From Nitrosomonadales bacterium (lineage in GTDB: Bacteria; Pseudomonadota; Gammaproteobacteria; Burkholderiales; Gallionellaceae), in contig JACPYR010000089.1 of the NCBI GenBank assembly GCA_016195965.1, positions 1 to 44,734 of the forward strand: a stretch of DNA of 44,734 nt, written 5' to 3'. The notes under the pieces were generated by a model that saw only the letters and a list, made by a program, of their open reading frames with translations, was not told the origin of the DNA and ran no database searches. Position numbers and translations under genes: made by a program. Position 1 is the first letter of the stretch. Every line of letters starts with the position of its first letter. Below are positions 31,793 to 41,240 of this stretch, in pieces.

Positions 31793-33844
31793 TCATTGCT
31801 GCGCCAGCTTGACCAATGCGGCCACGTCTATGATGATCGCCACCCGGCCATCACCCATGATGGTCGCGCCGGAAACACCCTGCACCTTGCGGTAATTGGT
31901 TTCCAGGCTCTTGATCACCACCTGGTGTTCCCCGACCAGCTCATCTACAAGCAGCGCGACCTTCTTCCCTTCGGCCTCCAGCAACACCACTATCCCATCC
32001 TCTGGCCTGGTCACCCTGGGCTTGATATTGAATAACTGGTGCAACGCGATCAGTGGCAGATATTCCCCGCGCACATGCACCACCTGCCCCTGGCCGCTGA
32101 TGCCCTTGATGCTCTCCGAACTGGGTTGCAGTGATTCGTTGATAAAGCTGAGCGGGATGATATAAATCTGGCCGCCTACCGCGAGGGATAAGCCATCCAA
32201 TATCGCCAATGTCAGCGGCAATCGTACCGTGATGGTGCTGCCCTCTTCCGCCTTGGAGTAAATTTCGACGCGACCACCTATACTTTCGATGTTTCGTTTC
32301 ACCACGTCCATGCCTACCCCTCGCCCGGAAACATCCGTAACCACCTGGGCTGTGGAAAAACCCGGGGCGAACGTCATCAGCCAGACTTCGGCATCGCTGA
32401 TGTTGTCGTTGAAAGGTATGCCCTTCTCGCTGGCCTTGGCGAGTATCCGTTCACGATTCATCCCGGCGCCATCGTCCGTTACCTGAATAACGATATTGCC
32501 ACCCTGATGGGCCGCGCGCAGCGTAATGGTGCCTTGCGGATCCTTGCCCTTGGCGATGCGTTCGTCCGGCATTTCGACGCCATGATCCAGGCTGTTGCGC
32601 ACCAGATGGGTGAGCGGATCGCTGATTTTCTCGATCAAACCCTTGTCCAGCTCGGTGCCCTCTCCGACCAACTTCAGTTGCACTTTCTTGTCCAGCTTGC
32701 CTGCCAAATCGCGCACCAGGCGCGGAAAACGGCTGAACACGAAATTGATCGGCATCATGCGCACCGACATCACGGATTCCTGAAGCTCCCGGGTATTGCG
32801 TTCGAGTTGCGCCAAGCCCTTGACCAGCCGCTCGTGCATCACCTGATCCATTTTTGAGGCCACTTCGGCCAGCATGGACTGGGTGATCACCAGCTCGCCG
32901 ACCAGGTTGATCATCTGGTCGACTTTTTCAACACTGACGCGTATCGAAGTTTCTGCCGATGCTGCCGCCTTGTCGGTGGCACGGCGCTGCGGGACCTCGC
33001 CCGGATTAACGTCCGGAGCAGGCGCTTGCCCACGATTTTCCAGATCGACAAAGAAGCCATAGCCCTGAGCGTTCTCCACCTCGGCTTTGACCTGCTCCGG
33101 CTCCACAAAAAAACCATAGCCTGCATCATCGGCTGAACTGGTGCCGACTATCGCAGCGCTTGCGCCAGACAAGTTGATAACCAATTGCCCCGGCTCCAGG
33201 AAGAACGAAAAAATATCGCGCAATTCCGCTTCGGACGCAGCTGTAGTCAGCGATAGCGCCACCGACTCCGCTGCAATTTGCTGATTTTCGATTTTCCCGA
33301 TATTCCCCAAGTCTTCCAGCAGATTGTTCAACTGGCTTGCTTCTGGAAATATCGCGGACGAGTTCGGGAAATTTATCTGGTAGATATGCTGTCCGGGTTG
33401 ATCCGATGCCGCGACAGGTGCGCTGCCGGGCTGGGCGAACGACGGCTGCCCACTATCCTTGCCGGCCAACTTTTCCAACCTGGCACGAATGCCCAGCGAT
33501 GCAGTTTCATCGGCGACAGTTCCGTTCTGGTGTGCCATCAATAAACCGCGCAGCACATCGCCAGCCTGCAAAAATGCATCAACCATATCGCTGGTGATGG
33601 CGATTTCATTTTTTCTGATACGATCCAGCAGGGTTTCCAGCACATGCGTCACTTCGGTCATGTCGGTAAAACCGAAAGTGCCGCTGCCCCCCTTGATCGA
33701 ATGGGCGGCGCGGAAAATCGCATTGAGCTGATCCGCATCGGGCGCATCCAGATCGAGCGCGAGCAACAAGCTCTCCATACTCTCCAGGTGTTCGGCGGAC
33801 TCCTCGAAGAACACCTGATAAAACTGGCTCATATCGATGGACAT
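31793..33844 (-). CDS. cheA: Chemotaxis histidine kinase CheA
   Basis: The 683-residue kinase contains the P1 HPt domain with His48 (RAAHSIKGGSG), a P2-like CheY-docking domain (about 152-226), then the P3 dimerisation, P4 ATPase (HLVRNSLDHGVE, DDGAGMNRE, GRGVGMDVV) and P5 CheW-like domains. Between P2 and P3 lie two copies of a GYGFF motif (242-246 and 261-265) in a charged, disordered linker. AGGGAA precedes the ATG. It follows cheY by 56 bp. No cheW is present, so the coupling protein must be encoded elsewhere. Confidence 0.95.
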   Translation of the reverse strand: MSIDMSQFYQVFFEESAEHLESMESLLLALDLDAPDADQLNAIFRAAHSIKGGSGTFGFTDMTEVTHVLETLLDRIRKNEIAITSDMVDAFLQAGDVLRGLLMAHQNGTVADETASLGIRARLEKLAGKDSGQPSFAQPGSAPVAASDQPGQHIYQINFPNSSAIFPEASQLNNLLEDLGNIGKIENQQIAAESVALSLTTAASEAELRDIFSFFLEPGQLVINLSGASAAIVGTSSADDAGYGFFVEPEQVKAEVENAQGYGFFVDLENRGQAPAPDVNPGEVPQRRATDKAAASAETSIRVSVEKVDQMINLVGELVITQSMLAEVASKMDQVMHERLVKGLAQLERNTRELQESVMSVRMMPINFVFSRFPRLVRDLAGKLDKKVQLKLVGEGTELDKGLIEKISDPLTHLVRNSLDHGVEMPDERIAKGKDPQGTITLRAAHQGGNIVIQVTDDGAGMNRERILAKASEKGIPFNDNISDAEVWLMTFAPGFSTAQVVTDVSGRGVGMDVVKRNIESIGGRVEIYSKAEEGSTITVRLPLTLAILDGLSLAVGGQIYIIPLSFINESLQPSSESIKGISGQGQVVHVRGEYLPLIALHQLFNIKPRVTRPEDGIVVLLEAEGKKVALLVDELVGEHQVVIKSLETNYRKVQGVSGATIMGDGRVAIIIDVAALVKLAQQ

Positions 33845-33899
33845 AGACTGTTCCCTGATGTGGTGTGATGAAATACCGGTTTAAATCGCGCACATGGCA

Positions 33900-34265
33900 C
33901 TAACCAATCACCTTCTTGACGACCTCCAGTAATTTTTGCGGGTCGAACGGCTTGACCAGCCAACCTGTCGCGCCCACCGCCCTGCCTTGCGATTTCATCG
34001 CATCGCTGGACTCCGTGGTCAGCATCAAAATCGGTGTTGCCTGGTACTGCGGCAAACCGCGCAAGGTCTTGATCAGGGTCAAGCCATCCATCCTAGGCAT
34101 GTTCTGGTCGGTCAGCACCAGGTCAACGGCATGCGCCTTGGCCTTGTTCACCCCCTCCTCTCCATCTGCCGCTTCAACTACAGCATAACCGGCAGACTTG
34201 AGGGTGAAAGTCACCATTTGGCGGATAGAAACAGAATCATCAACTGTCAATACGGTTTTAACCAT
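33900..34265 (-). CDS. cheY: CheY-like response regulator
   Basis: This 121-residue stand-alone receiver has Asp9/Asp10, phospho-acceptor Asp53 (VLTDQNMPRMDG), Thr83 and Lys105 (WLVKPFDP). The start at 34265 is supported by TGGAGT upstream; the frame extends to 34307 but would overlap the receptor gene. Its place between receptor and cheA makes it the likely direct target of this CheA. Confidence 0.93.
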   Translation of the reverse strand: MVKTVLTVDDSVSIRQMVTFTLKSAGYAVVEAADGEEGVNKAKAHAVDLVLTDQNMPRMDGLTLIKTLRGLPQYQATPILMLTTESSDAMKSQGRAVGATGWLVKPFDPQKLLEVVKKVIG

Positions 34266-34303
34266 GTTGATACTCCATTTATCATCCAATGAATTAACTG
34301 AAT

Positions 34304-35575
34304 TCAAAACAACTCGACGTCTCCTGTCGAAAAATTTTCCTGCGCTACCGGATTGGATTTTCTTGCGTCAAATAACACCACATGCTCATGCAACAAACGG
34401 TTATAAGCATCGATCTGCTGCAAGTACTCGCTGCGGTTAGGGCTATCAGCCCCCTGGCTCATCTGATTGGCGACTTCCTGCAGGGCTGCCATGCGCATCT
34501 GGGCGTGCGCGATCAGTTGCGAACTCATGTCCTGGAATTGCAATGTGGACACGGCCACCGCCACATTTTTCTCGACCTTGGCGCTGATCTGTCCCAGTTC
34601 AACGGCATTCTTCGCCATCGCCTCATTGAGTTGCGTCAGGTCGGCCATCATCTTCTGGACATGCTGTTTGGAATCCATCACATAAGTCATATCGCTGGCC
34701 GCCAACTTGTTAATGGACTGTTCCGCGCTAACCAGCGACTCGCTGACATTGCCCACCAAATAGCGGATCTGGCTGCTGAACTTGTTGGTCTTCTCGGAAA
34801 GATTGCGCACCTCATCCGCCACGACCGCAAAGCCGCGCCCGGATTCGCCCGCACGGGCGGCTTCTATCGCCGCATTCAGCGCCAACAGGTTAGTCTGTTT
34901 GGCGATGCCCTCCACCTCATTCAGGATGTGCAGGATGCTGGTGACCTGTTCGTCTATCACATCCATTTTCTCCACCAGCTCCATCGCGCGCTTGCTGTTC
35001 TGCACGGTGGTATCGACAAACTCATTCATCACCTCCGAAGTGGCACTGACAAAGTCCTCGAATTTATGTTTCGCATTTGCTCCCCCATCACCCATATTCC
35101 CGTTCGACATATTGATGGTCAGGGCTTGCTGCGCGCGTACTTCTTCGGCCATCGCGGTGAAATTTTCGACTAGCTTGGCGATCGCGTCGCCGAGTATGGC
35201 CTGGGTGTTGCCCAGTTCGGTATGAGCCGAGGCAAGCTGGCTGAAAACTTCTTTGCCCAATTGCACATGGAACGTATTGCTCTGATGGATCAGCGGCGCA
35301 TCGGCCTGCATGGCCAGTTCCGGGTTATTTCCGTTTTTATCGCCTGACACGGCCTGCTTCAGCAGATATACCCAAGCCACCTCGATTGCCAGAAACAGCA
35401 AAGCGTCGGCCAGCACTATCTCGATACTGGAGAAATACAGCGCATGCCCGCACAGCAAAACACCGATCAACAACGTGCCGCTAAACGCAAGACGAAATGG
35501 TTTTGCATGCATCGGCAATCCCTGAAATATCATCAGGTCACTTCTTTTCCCGTGACTTTCTGCCCAGGAGTTCAT
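34304..35575 (-). CDS. Methyl-accepting chemotaxis protein with two TM helices and almost no periplasmic domain
   Basis: The 423-residue receptor has paired helices (about 27-48 and 52-72) with a loop of only a few residues, so it cannot hold a periplasmic ligand domain. A cytoplasmic coiled-coil follows, with the conserved hairpin tip [20 protein letters not shown] and [17 protein letters not shown]. No HAMP was recognised. The C terminus is GDVELF, identical to the hexapeptide near the end of CheD. The ATG overlaps the upstream stop in an ATGA arrangement; internal ATGs at 35533 and 35512 are alternatives. It may sense membrane or cytoplasmic signals. Confidence 0.88.
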   Translation of the reverse strand: MNSWAESHGKRSDLMIFQGLPMHAKPFRLAFSGTLLIGVLLCGHALYFSSIEIVLADALLFLAIEVAWVYLLKQAVSGDKNGNNPELAMQADAPLIHQSNTFHVQLGKEVFSQLASAHTELGNTQAILGDAIAKLVENFTAMAEEVRAQQALTINMSNGNMGDGGANAKHKFEDFVSATSEVMNEFVDTTVQNSKRAMELVEKMDVIDEQVTSILHILNEVEGIAKQTNLLALNAAIEAARAGESGRGFAVVADEVRNLSEKTNKFSSQIRYLVGNVSESLVSAEQSINKLAASDMTYVMDSKQHVQKMMADLTQLNEAMAKNAVELGQISAKVEKNVAVAVSTLQFQDMSSQLIAHAQMRMAALQEVANQMSQGADSPNRSEYLQQIDAYNRLLHEHVVLFDARKSNPVAQENFSTGDVELF

Positions 35576-38500
35576 GACAGCAACACCGCGAATTCCCGCG
35601 CCGGAATGGGGCGGCTAATCAAATATCCCTGGATCACGTCGCAACCGTTTTCGATCAGGAAATTTTTTTGGCTCTCGGTTTCTACCCCTTCGGCCACCAC
35701 GGCCAGATTAAACTCGGATGCCAGCTGGATGATCGCTCGTGGAATGGCCGTTTTCGACAAGTTGTCCAACTGCCCCGGTTCCGGGATTTCGATAATGAAC
35801 GAACGGTCAATTTTCAGTTCGCTGATCGGCAAATCCTTCAGGTATTTAAGACTAGAATAGCCTGTGCCAAAATCGTCGATAGACAGGTGGAAACCCAGTT
35901 CTTTCAACTGCGCCAGCACCTGCAGCGTTCTTTCCGAATTATCCATCACCACACCTTCGGTTACCTCGATCGGCAACATCGCGGGACGGATATCCCACTT
36001 CTGCAAGCTGCTGCGCAACGCCCCCACCAAATCGCCGCGCCAGAAATGTATCGGGGAGATATTGATGGATACTGGAATTTCACGCAGCCCCAGCCTGCGC
36101 CAGGCGTCAAGTTGTGCACATACCGCATCGATGATCCATTCGCTCATCTCGATCACCGCTCCGTTTTTCTCGGCGAGCGGAATAAATTCGGCTGGCGATA
36201 CTACGCCGAATGCGGGGTGCCCCCAGCGTACCAATGCTTCGGCGCCCACCACGCGGCTCTGGCTGAACGAAAACTTCGGTTGATACAGCATGTAGAATTC
36301 ATTTTTCTGCAGGCCGGGCTTGATACCATGTTGCAGCGTAACCTCGCGCTCTTCGCGCTGGCTGATCGACTTGTCAAAAAATCGGTAGGTATCGCCGCCG
36401 GCCAGTTGCGCCTGATTCATCGCGCTGCTCGCGCTCTTGGCCAGCTCTTCATAGGTCACACCATCGGGCGTATACAAGCCGATACCGATGCTGACCCGCA
36501 ACTGGATCTCATGGCAATTCACCAGAACCGGCTGCCCGATCAAACGGGACATCTCCACCACGGCTTGCTCGATCACATCGCGTCCGCCTTGCCGGGATAT
36601 CAGCAGGGCGAATTCATCTCCACCCAGGCGGCACACGGTCTCTGTTTCCCCTATACAGTTCAATAACCGTTGCCCGACGGCAAACAACACCTCGTCTCCA
36701 ACACTCACCCCGAGTATGTTATTGATCTCGGTAAAATGATCCAGATTGATATGGATCATCGCCATAGCCTCCATCTTTTGTCCGGCATTTTCCAACAGCT
36801 CGTTGACCTTGCCCGCAAACATCTCCCGGTTCGGCAGATGGGTAAGGCTATCGTGCAGCTTCAACTGGCGCGCCTTCTCCTCATTGATCTTGAGTTCTGC
36901 ATTATCGGAAAACACAAAGTGGTATCCCACCCGTTTCCCGTCCTCTTCTTTGATCTCATTGACCGTTGACCACCCGGATACCGTGATGCCGTCCTTGTTC
37001 TGGCACAGCAATTCGCCCGACCAACTGCCCGTTTCTTCCAGCGTCTGCCACATCTGCTGGTAATAACCGGCCTCGTGTTTTCCCGAACTCAGCAGCATCG
37101 GGTTCTGACCGAGCATTTCATCCTGCGTATAACCGGTGATACGGCAAAATGCCGGATTGACGGCGGCAATCCGCTTCTGTCGGTCCACGGTAACCACCGC
37201 CAACGAGGATGCCCCCAACGCAGATGCCGCAAGACGCAAGCGGTTAAGCGCCTCGGATTGCCGGGCGCAAGCCTGGATGGTGCCGGTCAGCTTGCCGGGA
37301 TCCAGCGGCTTCAGATGAAACCGTGAAATACCCATCTCGAACATCCTCTCGGCATCTTCCGCATGGTCAGAACCGCTGATCACGATAATGGGCACATATT
37401 TGTCCAGTTTCCGGATTTCTTCGGCCATCTCCAGCCCGTTCATTCTGGGCATCTTGATGTCGGAAAGCACGATCTGCGGCCGATGCTTGATGAATAGCGC
37501 CAGCCCTTCGCTGCCATTTTTCGCGACATACACCATCACCAAACGGCGATTCAGGTAAAGGGCGAGATAGTCGCGCGTCAGATCGTCGTCTTCGACATAC
37601 AGCAGGGTCATCTGGTCCAGCGCCACGGGCGTTTCAATTTTTCCCGGGGTATCTACCACCGGAGGCAATTCAGTCCATACCGATGGCGGAACATTGCAAT
37701 CGAAATTTATTTCGAGCAAGGTAACATCGTCCACTCTGAATTGCCGTGCGGCTTCCTCGACTTTGCCGGACACCGAGCCGAATACATCCTGCGCGCAGCC
37801 ACCACCGAACAATTCATGCAATTTATTTTCGTTATCGAATTGCGGATCACAGGCTTGCAGCGTATCCACCAGCCCGTCGGTGTACAGGTAAATGCTCGCG
37901 TTCCGCTCCATCCTGAAGCGCTCCGCTTCCACCGAAAAGCTTTCTTCGCCGACCATACCCAACGCGGTCGATCTGGAATGACAGGTATGCAGCAAGGTTC
38001 CGGCATCATCGAATATGAGCGCCGCCGGATTGCCGCAATTCAGCACCTCGATAAAGTGCTCGCCGGGATTCAGGCGTACCAGAGTCGCCGCCACGAAGTG
38101 TTCGGTAATATTCTGCTCGTACAGGGAACGGTTCAATGCGGCGGCGATGGACAGCAGGGAAAATCCGCGCGATGCGCGCTGCTGGAAAATTCTCGGCACC
38201 TGCAGCGCCGGGATGACCGCAGACAGACCATGGCCCGCGCCGTCGGCCAGCATCACATACAGGTCGTCGTGGTATTTCTCCACGCTGTAAAAGTCCCCGC
38301 TCACCGCCAGCTTGGGGATGTTCAGATACCTGATGCTGGAAATTTCATCGCGATGGTTTGCCTCCAGATAGCGCGACACATAACTCTTGATGCATTCGCT
38401 CTGATAGTCTGTTTCATTCAGCATGGAGTCCATTTTCCGCAGACGACTCTGCAGCTTGCGCCCCTGATCCAGCGATTCAGCCACGCTGACCAGCGTAGCC

Positions 38501-38883
38501 ATCAGCACATCGGTATCCACCGGCTTGACGATAAACTTGACGATTCCCAAATCGATAGACGAGAGCAGCACGTCGCTCTCGTTGTGCGCAGAAATCAGGA
38601 TCAACGGAATTTCATGGTCTATCTCGCGTATTGCGCGGCACATGTCCAGCCCATCCATCCCGCCCATGCGTATGTCCGAAATAACCAGATCGGGATGCTG
38701 CCCCTTGAACATATCCAGGCCCGCCAGCCCGTTATGCGTCGCGTGCACCCGGTTGACCCGCCGCGCCAGGTAACTCGCCATATTTTCGCGCGCCTCGTCG
38801 TCGTCCTCGACAAACAGCACGGAAAGTTTAGCCAACAATGCGGCCTTCGCGGCCCCTTCCCCGCCGGTTTCAATGGATAACAT
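35572..38883 (-). CDS. Multidomain response regulator REC-PP2C-REC-PAS-GGDEF-EAL
   Basis: The 1103-residue soluble protein has six modules: REC1 (about 20-135, Asp70), a PP2C/SpoIIE phosphatase (about 190-395; [27 protein letters not shown]), REC2 (about 425-540, Asp475), PAS (555-665), GGDEF (675-840) and EAL (845-1095). GGDEF is intact, but the upstream inhibitory-site RxxD is replaced by ETET. EAL keeps the expected residues ([38 protein letters not shown]). It can therefore in principle act on both a phospho-STAS protein and c-di-GMP. The ATG (GGGAG upstream) overlaps the kinase gene by 14 bp, pointing to that kinase as its phosphodonor. Confidence 0.9.
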   Translation of the reverse strand: MLSIETGGEGAAKAALLAKLSVLFVEDDDEARENMASYLARRVNRVHATHNGLAGLDMFKGQHPDLVISDIRMGGMDGLDMCRAIREIDHEIPLILISAHNESDVLLSSIDLGIVKFIVKPVDTDVLMATLVSVAESLDQGRKLQSRLRKMDSMLNETDYQSECIKSYVSRYLEANHRDEISSIRYLNIPKLAVSGDFYSVEKYHDDLYVMLADGAGHGLSAVIPALQVPRIFQQRASRGFSLLSIAAALNRSLYEQNITEHFVAATLVRLNPGEHFIEVLNCGNPAALIFDDAGTLLHTCHSRSTALGMVGEESFSVEAERFRMERNASIYLYTDGLVDTLQACDPQFDNENKLHELFGGGCAQDVFGSVSGKVEEAARQFRVDDVTLLEINFDCNVPPSVWTELPPVVDTPGKIETPVALDQMTLLYVEDDDLTRDYLALYLNRRLVMVYVAKNGSEGLALFIKHRPQIVLSDIKMPRMNGLEMAEEIRKLDKYVPIIVISGSDHAEDAERMFEMGISRFHLKPLDPGKLTGTIQACARQSEALNRLRLAASALGASSLAVVTVDRQKRIAAVNPAFCRITGYTQDEMLGQNPMLLSSGKHEAGYYQQMWQTLEETGSWSGELLCQNKDGITVSGWSTVNEIKEEDGKRVGYHFVFSDNAELKINEEKARQLKLHDSLTHLPNREMFAGKVNELLENAGQKMEAMAMIHINLDHFTEINNILGVSVGDEVLFAVGQRLLNCIGETETVCRLGGDEFALLISRQGGRDVIEQAVVEMSRLIGQPVLVNCHEIQLRVSIGIGLYTPDGVTYEELAKSASSAMNQAQLAGGDTYRFFDKSISQREEREVTLQHGIKPGLQKNEFYMLYQPKFSFSQSRVVGAEALVRWGHPAFGVVSPAEFIPLAEKNGAVIEMSEWIIDAVCAQLDAWRRLGLREIPVSINISPIHFWRGDLVGALRSSLQKWDIRPAMLPIEVTEGVVMDNSERTLQVLAQLKELGFHLSIDDFGTGYSSLKYLKDLPISELKIDRSFIIEIPEPGQLDNLSKTAIPRAIIQLASEFNLAVVAEGVETESQKNFLIENGCDVIQGYLISRPIPAREFAVLLS

Positions 38884-41005
38884 GTTCGCTCCCTGTTGCG
38901 GCACGCGGCAAGTACACGGTAAACCTGGCGCCCCCCGCCACGTTCCGCGCCTCGATCCGGCCTTTCATGTTTTTCTCGATGGTGACGAGCGTCATGTACA
39001 AACCGATCCCGACGCCATTCTCCTTGGTGGTGAAGTGCGGCTCGAATATCCTGGGCAACACTTCCCGAGGAATTCCGCCGCCATTGTCGGTCACGCTATG
39101 CACCGCAAATTCGCCTTCCTCGCCGATCTCGATGACGATCTCGCCGGCCTCGATTTTTCTGGCGACAATAGCGTCCTTGGCGTTGCTCAGGATATTCATC
39201 ACCGCCTGCGAATACTCGTTGGCATAGCCGTTGACGGCCACATCTTGCCCGCAGCGCACGACAATATTGATGTGGTTGTTTTTCATTGAAGCGTCAAGCA
39301 GATTGATGCATTCGTCGGTCACTTGCTTCAGGCTGAATATCCCCATGCTCTTGTCAGCCCGGAAGAAGTGGCGAAAATCATCTATGGTGCTGGACATCTT
39401 CTGGATAATTTTCTTGGACTTGCCGACGGCCGTCTTGATATAGGCCAGATCGCATTCTCCATAGAGTGCTGAATCCTCCAGGTCGCTGAGTATTAATCCC
39501 AGGGAATTGATGGGTTGGCGCCATTGATGGGCGATATTGCCTATCATCTCGCCCATCCCCGCCAATCTGGATTGGCGCTGCAATAGCGCATCCTTTTCCA
39601 TATTCTTCTGGATCTCCTCGCGCACCCGCGTATCCAGTTCCCGATTCAACCGGATCAACGCCTCTTCCGCCAATTTCTGCGCATGGATGTCGTGCATCAC
39701 GCCGACGACCTGGGCCACTTGTCCATCGACCGCGCGGTTCGGCGTCATATTCATGCTGAGCCAGCGCCATGTGCCGTCGGCATGCCTGGCGCGATAACGC
39801 AAATCGGATACCTTGCCCCCATCCCTGATGACCCGATTGAAGCCTTCCATCAGCTTTTCCCGATCCGACGCATGAAACAGTTCCGCGTCGAGCAACTCCA
39901 CCAGCGTGTGGCCGACAAACATATCCGTGTTGTATCCCAGCATGTCCCGCACCTGATCCGACACGAATACCAGATTCAAATCGATATCCGCCGCCCAGAT
40001 AATTGCGCTGGCCGATTCCACAATGGATTTGAGTTGCGACTCGATTGCAGTCTGGCTGCTGGTATCCAACACGATCGCCAGCAACGAGCCGCCCAGCTCC
40101 TGTTCGAAAAATTGCAGGAACACCTCCACCGGATACAGGCTGCCGTCCTTGCGTCTATGCAAAGAATTGAACTTCCTGACGCTATTTTTGTTGCTCAACA
40201 CATGCCTGTTCAATTCTTCCGCCTCTTCGTCGGAAAAGCTGGCCTGGATGTCGTTGGGCGTCAACGCTTGCAACTCCTCCATCGTGTAGCCCAGATTCTC
40301 CAGCGCGCGCCGGTTGGCGAACGTGAAATGCCTGGTACGCGCATCGCACATGTATATCTCGTTGCGGCTTGCAGAAATGGTTTTATCCAGCATATGCAAC
40401 GCCGCATTGCTGGCTTTTTCCCTGTCCTCGGCAAACTTGCGTGCGCTGATATCCTCAACCACAACCAGACAAAAAATTTTCCGCTCATCGGCAACTGCCC
40501 TGAACAAACCATAAAGCGGCAGATTTAATCTCAGGCGTTTATTTCTGCCCGCCTGCTCGAACGGCAGTTCGCATGAAATATTTACATCCGACTCGAATGT
40601 CTCATCCAAAAATTTCCGGAACTGTTCCCGCCTATCCAGCGGCAAGAAATCGTCCAGAAAATAGCGCGTCAACCATCCCTCTTGAATCTCCCAATGACGT
40701 GATGCGGGAAATTTGGCATCACATATCCTGCCCTCGCGGTTCAGGAACAGGTAGCCGTTCTCTGCGGCTTCCTTCCAAGAAAGGCCTGGGTTATTGGCTG
40801 AAACTTTCTGCCTGAGGCGATTGAATTCTTCGCTCAACAGTTCTGTTTCAATCTGGTTGATGCGTAATTCATACAGCTGCCGCGCAATGTCGTGCTGTTG
40901 CGACGAACTCTCTTCAGCCTGCTCTTGCCGCAAACGGTCCTGTGCGGCCCTGCGCAAGGTGTCCATGTTGGCCAGTGCGGCATCGGTTGTATGTATCCTG
41001 TTCAT
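38870..41005 (-). CDS. Soluble sensor histidine kinase with three PAS-like domains
   Basis: The 711-residue protein has no TM helix. An N-terminal coiled coil (about 15-70) is followed by three PAS-like domains (about 75-190, 210-320 and 325-445). A coiled coil and a HisKA domain with His493 (NIAHQWRQPINSLG) come next, then a HATPase (NILSNAKDAIVA, TDNGGGIP, NGVGIGLYM). No receiver is attached. Its gene overlaps that of the REC-PP2C-REC-PAS-GGDEF-EAL protein, the probable partner. The ATG at 41005 has GGAG upstream; a GTG at 41023 is an alternative. Confidence 0.88.
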   Translation of the reverse strand: MNRIHTTDAALANMDTLRRAAQDRLRQEQAEESSSQQHDIARQLYELRINQIETELLSEEFNRLRQKVSANNPGLSWKEAAENGYLFLNREGRICDAKFPASRHWEIQEGWLTRYFLDDFLPLDRREQFRKFLDETFESDVNISCELPFEQAGRNKRLRLNLPLYGLFRAVADERKIFCLVVVEDISARKFAEDREKASNAALHMLDKTISASRNEIYMCDARTRHFTFANRRALENLGYTMEELQALTPNDIQASFSDEEAEELNRHVLSNKNSVRKFNSLHRRKDGSLYPVEVFLQFFEQELGGSLLAIVLDTSSQTAIESQLKSIVESASAIIWAADIDLNLVFVSDQVRDMLGYNTDMFVGHTLVELLDAELFHASDREKLMEGFNRVIRDGGKVSDLRYRARHADGTWRWLSMNMTPNRAVDGQVAQVVGVMHDIHAQKLAEEALIRLNRELDTRVREEIQKNMEKDALLQRQSRLAGMGEMIGNIAHQWRQPINSLGLILSDLEDSALYGECDLAYIKTAVGKSKKIIQKMSSTIDDFRHFFRADKSMGIFSLKQVTDECINLLDASMKNNHINIVVRCGQDVAVNGYANEYSQAVMNILSNAKDAIVARKIEAGEIVIEIGEEGEFAVHSVTDNGGGIPREVLPRIFEPHFTTKENGVGIGLYMTLVTIEKNMKGRIEARNVAGGARFTVYLPRAATGSEHVIH

Positions 41006-41023
41006 CGCATCTCCGTACTTCAC

Positions 41024-41224
41024 TTAGTCCTGAGCCATGGCGAGGCACTCTTCACGCCACAGGCATTCAAATTGTTGGCACACCCGGTTATACGTAGACG
41101 CACAGCAATCGTAATTTCCTTCGACACGCTGAAATTTCCTGATCAATTCGATCTTGGCGGATTTGTTCACCTTCACGGCAGGATCGCCAAGCGTGACTTG
41201 CTCGTTTGAATTGATGCCGCTCAT
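41024..41224 (-). CDS. Small Cys-rich conserved-looking protein of unknown function
   Basis: This 66-residue protein starts MSGINSNEQVTLGDPAVKVN and ends with a segment holding five cysteines (DCCASTYNRVCQQ, then FECLWREECLAMAQD). There is no signal peptide or TM helix. The start at 41224 follows AGGGGGC, a strong ribosome site; a longer frame reaching 41281 overlaps the porin gene. The Cys spacing is not a pattern I recognise; metal binding or a redox role is possible but not shown. It lies between the porin and the three-PAS kinase in the same direction and could be an accessory factor for either. Confidence 0.7.
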   Translation of the reverse strand: MSGINSNEQVTLGDPAVKVNKSAKIELIRKFQRVEGNYDCCASTYNRVCQQFECLWREECLAMAQD

Positions 41225-41240
41225 AGCGCCCCCTGAAAAA

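Noticed and set aside
31602-31796. 64-codon minus-strand frame overlapping the cheA stop in an ATGA pattern
   Set aside because: It runs out of frame into the cheR start, has no recognisable motif, and cheR has its own good ribosome site.
37741-38880. 379-codon plus-strand open frame
   Set aside because: Antisense to the N-terminal half of the REC-PP2C-REC-PAS-GGDEF-EAL gene; shadow composition.
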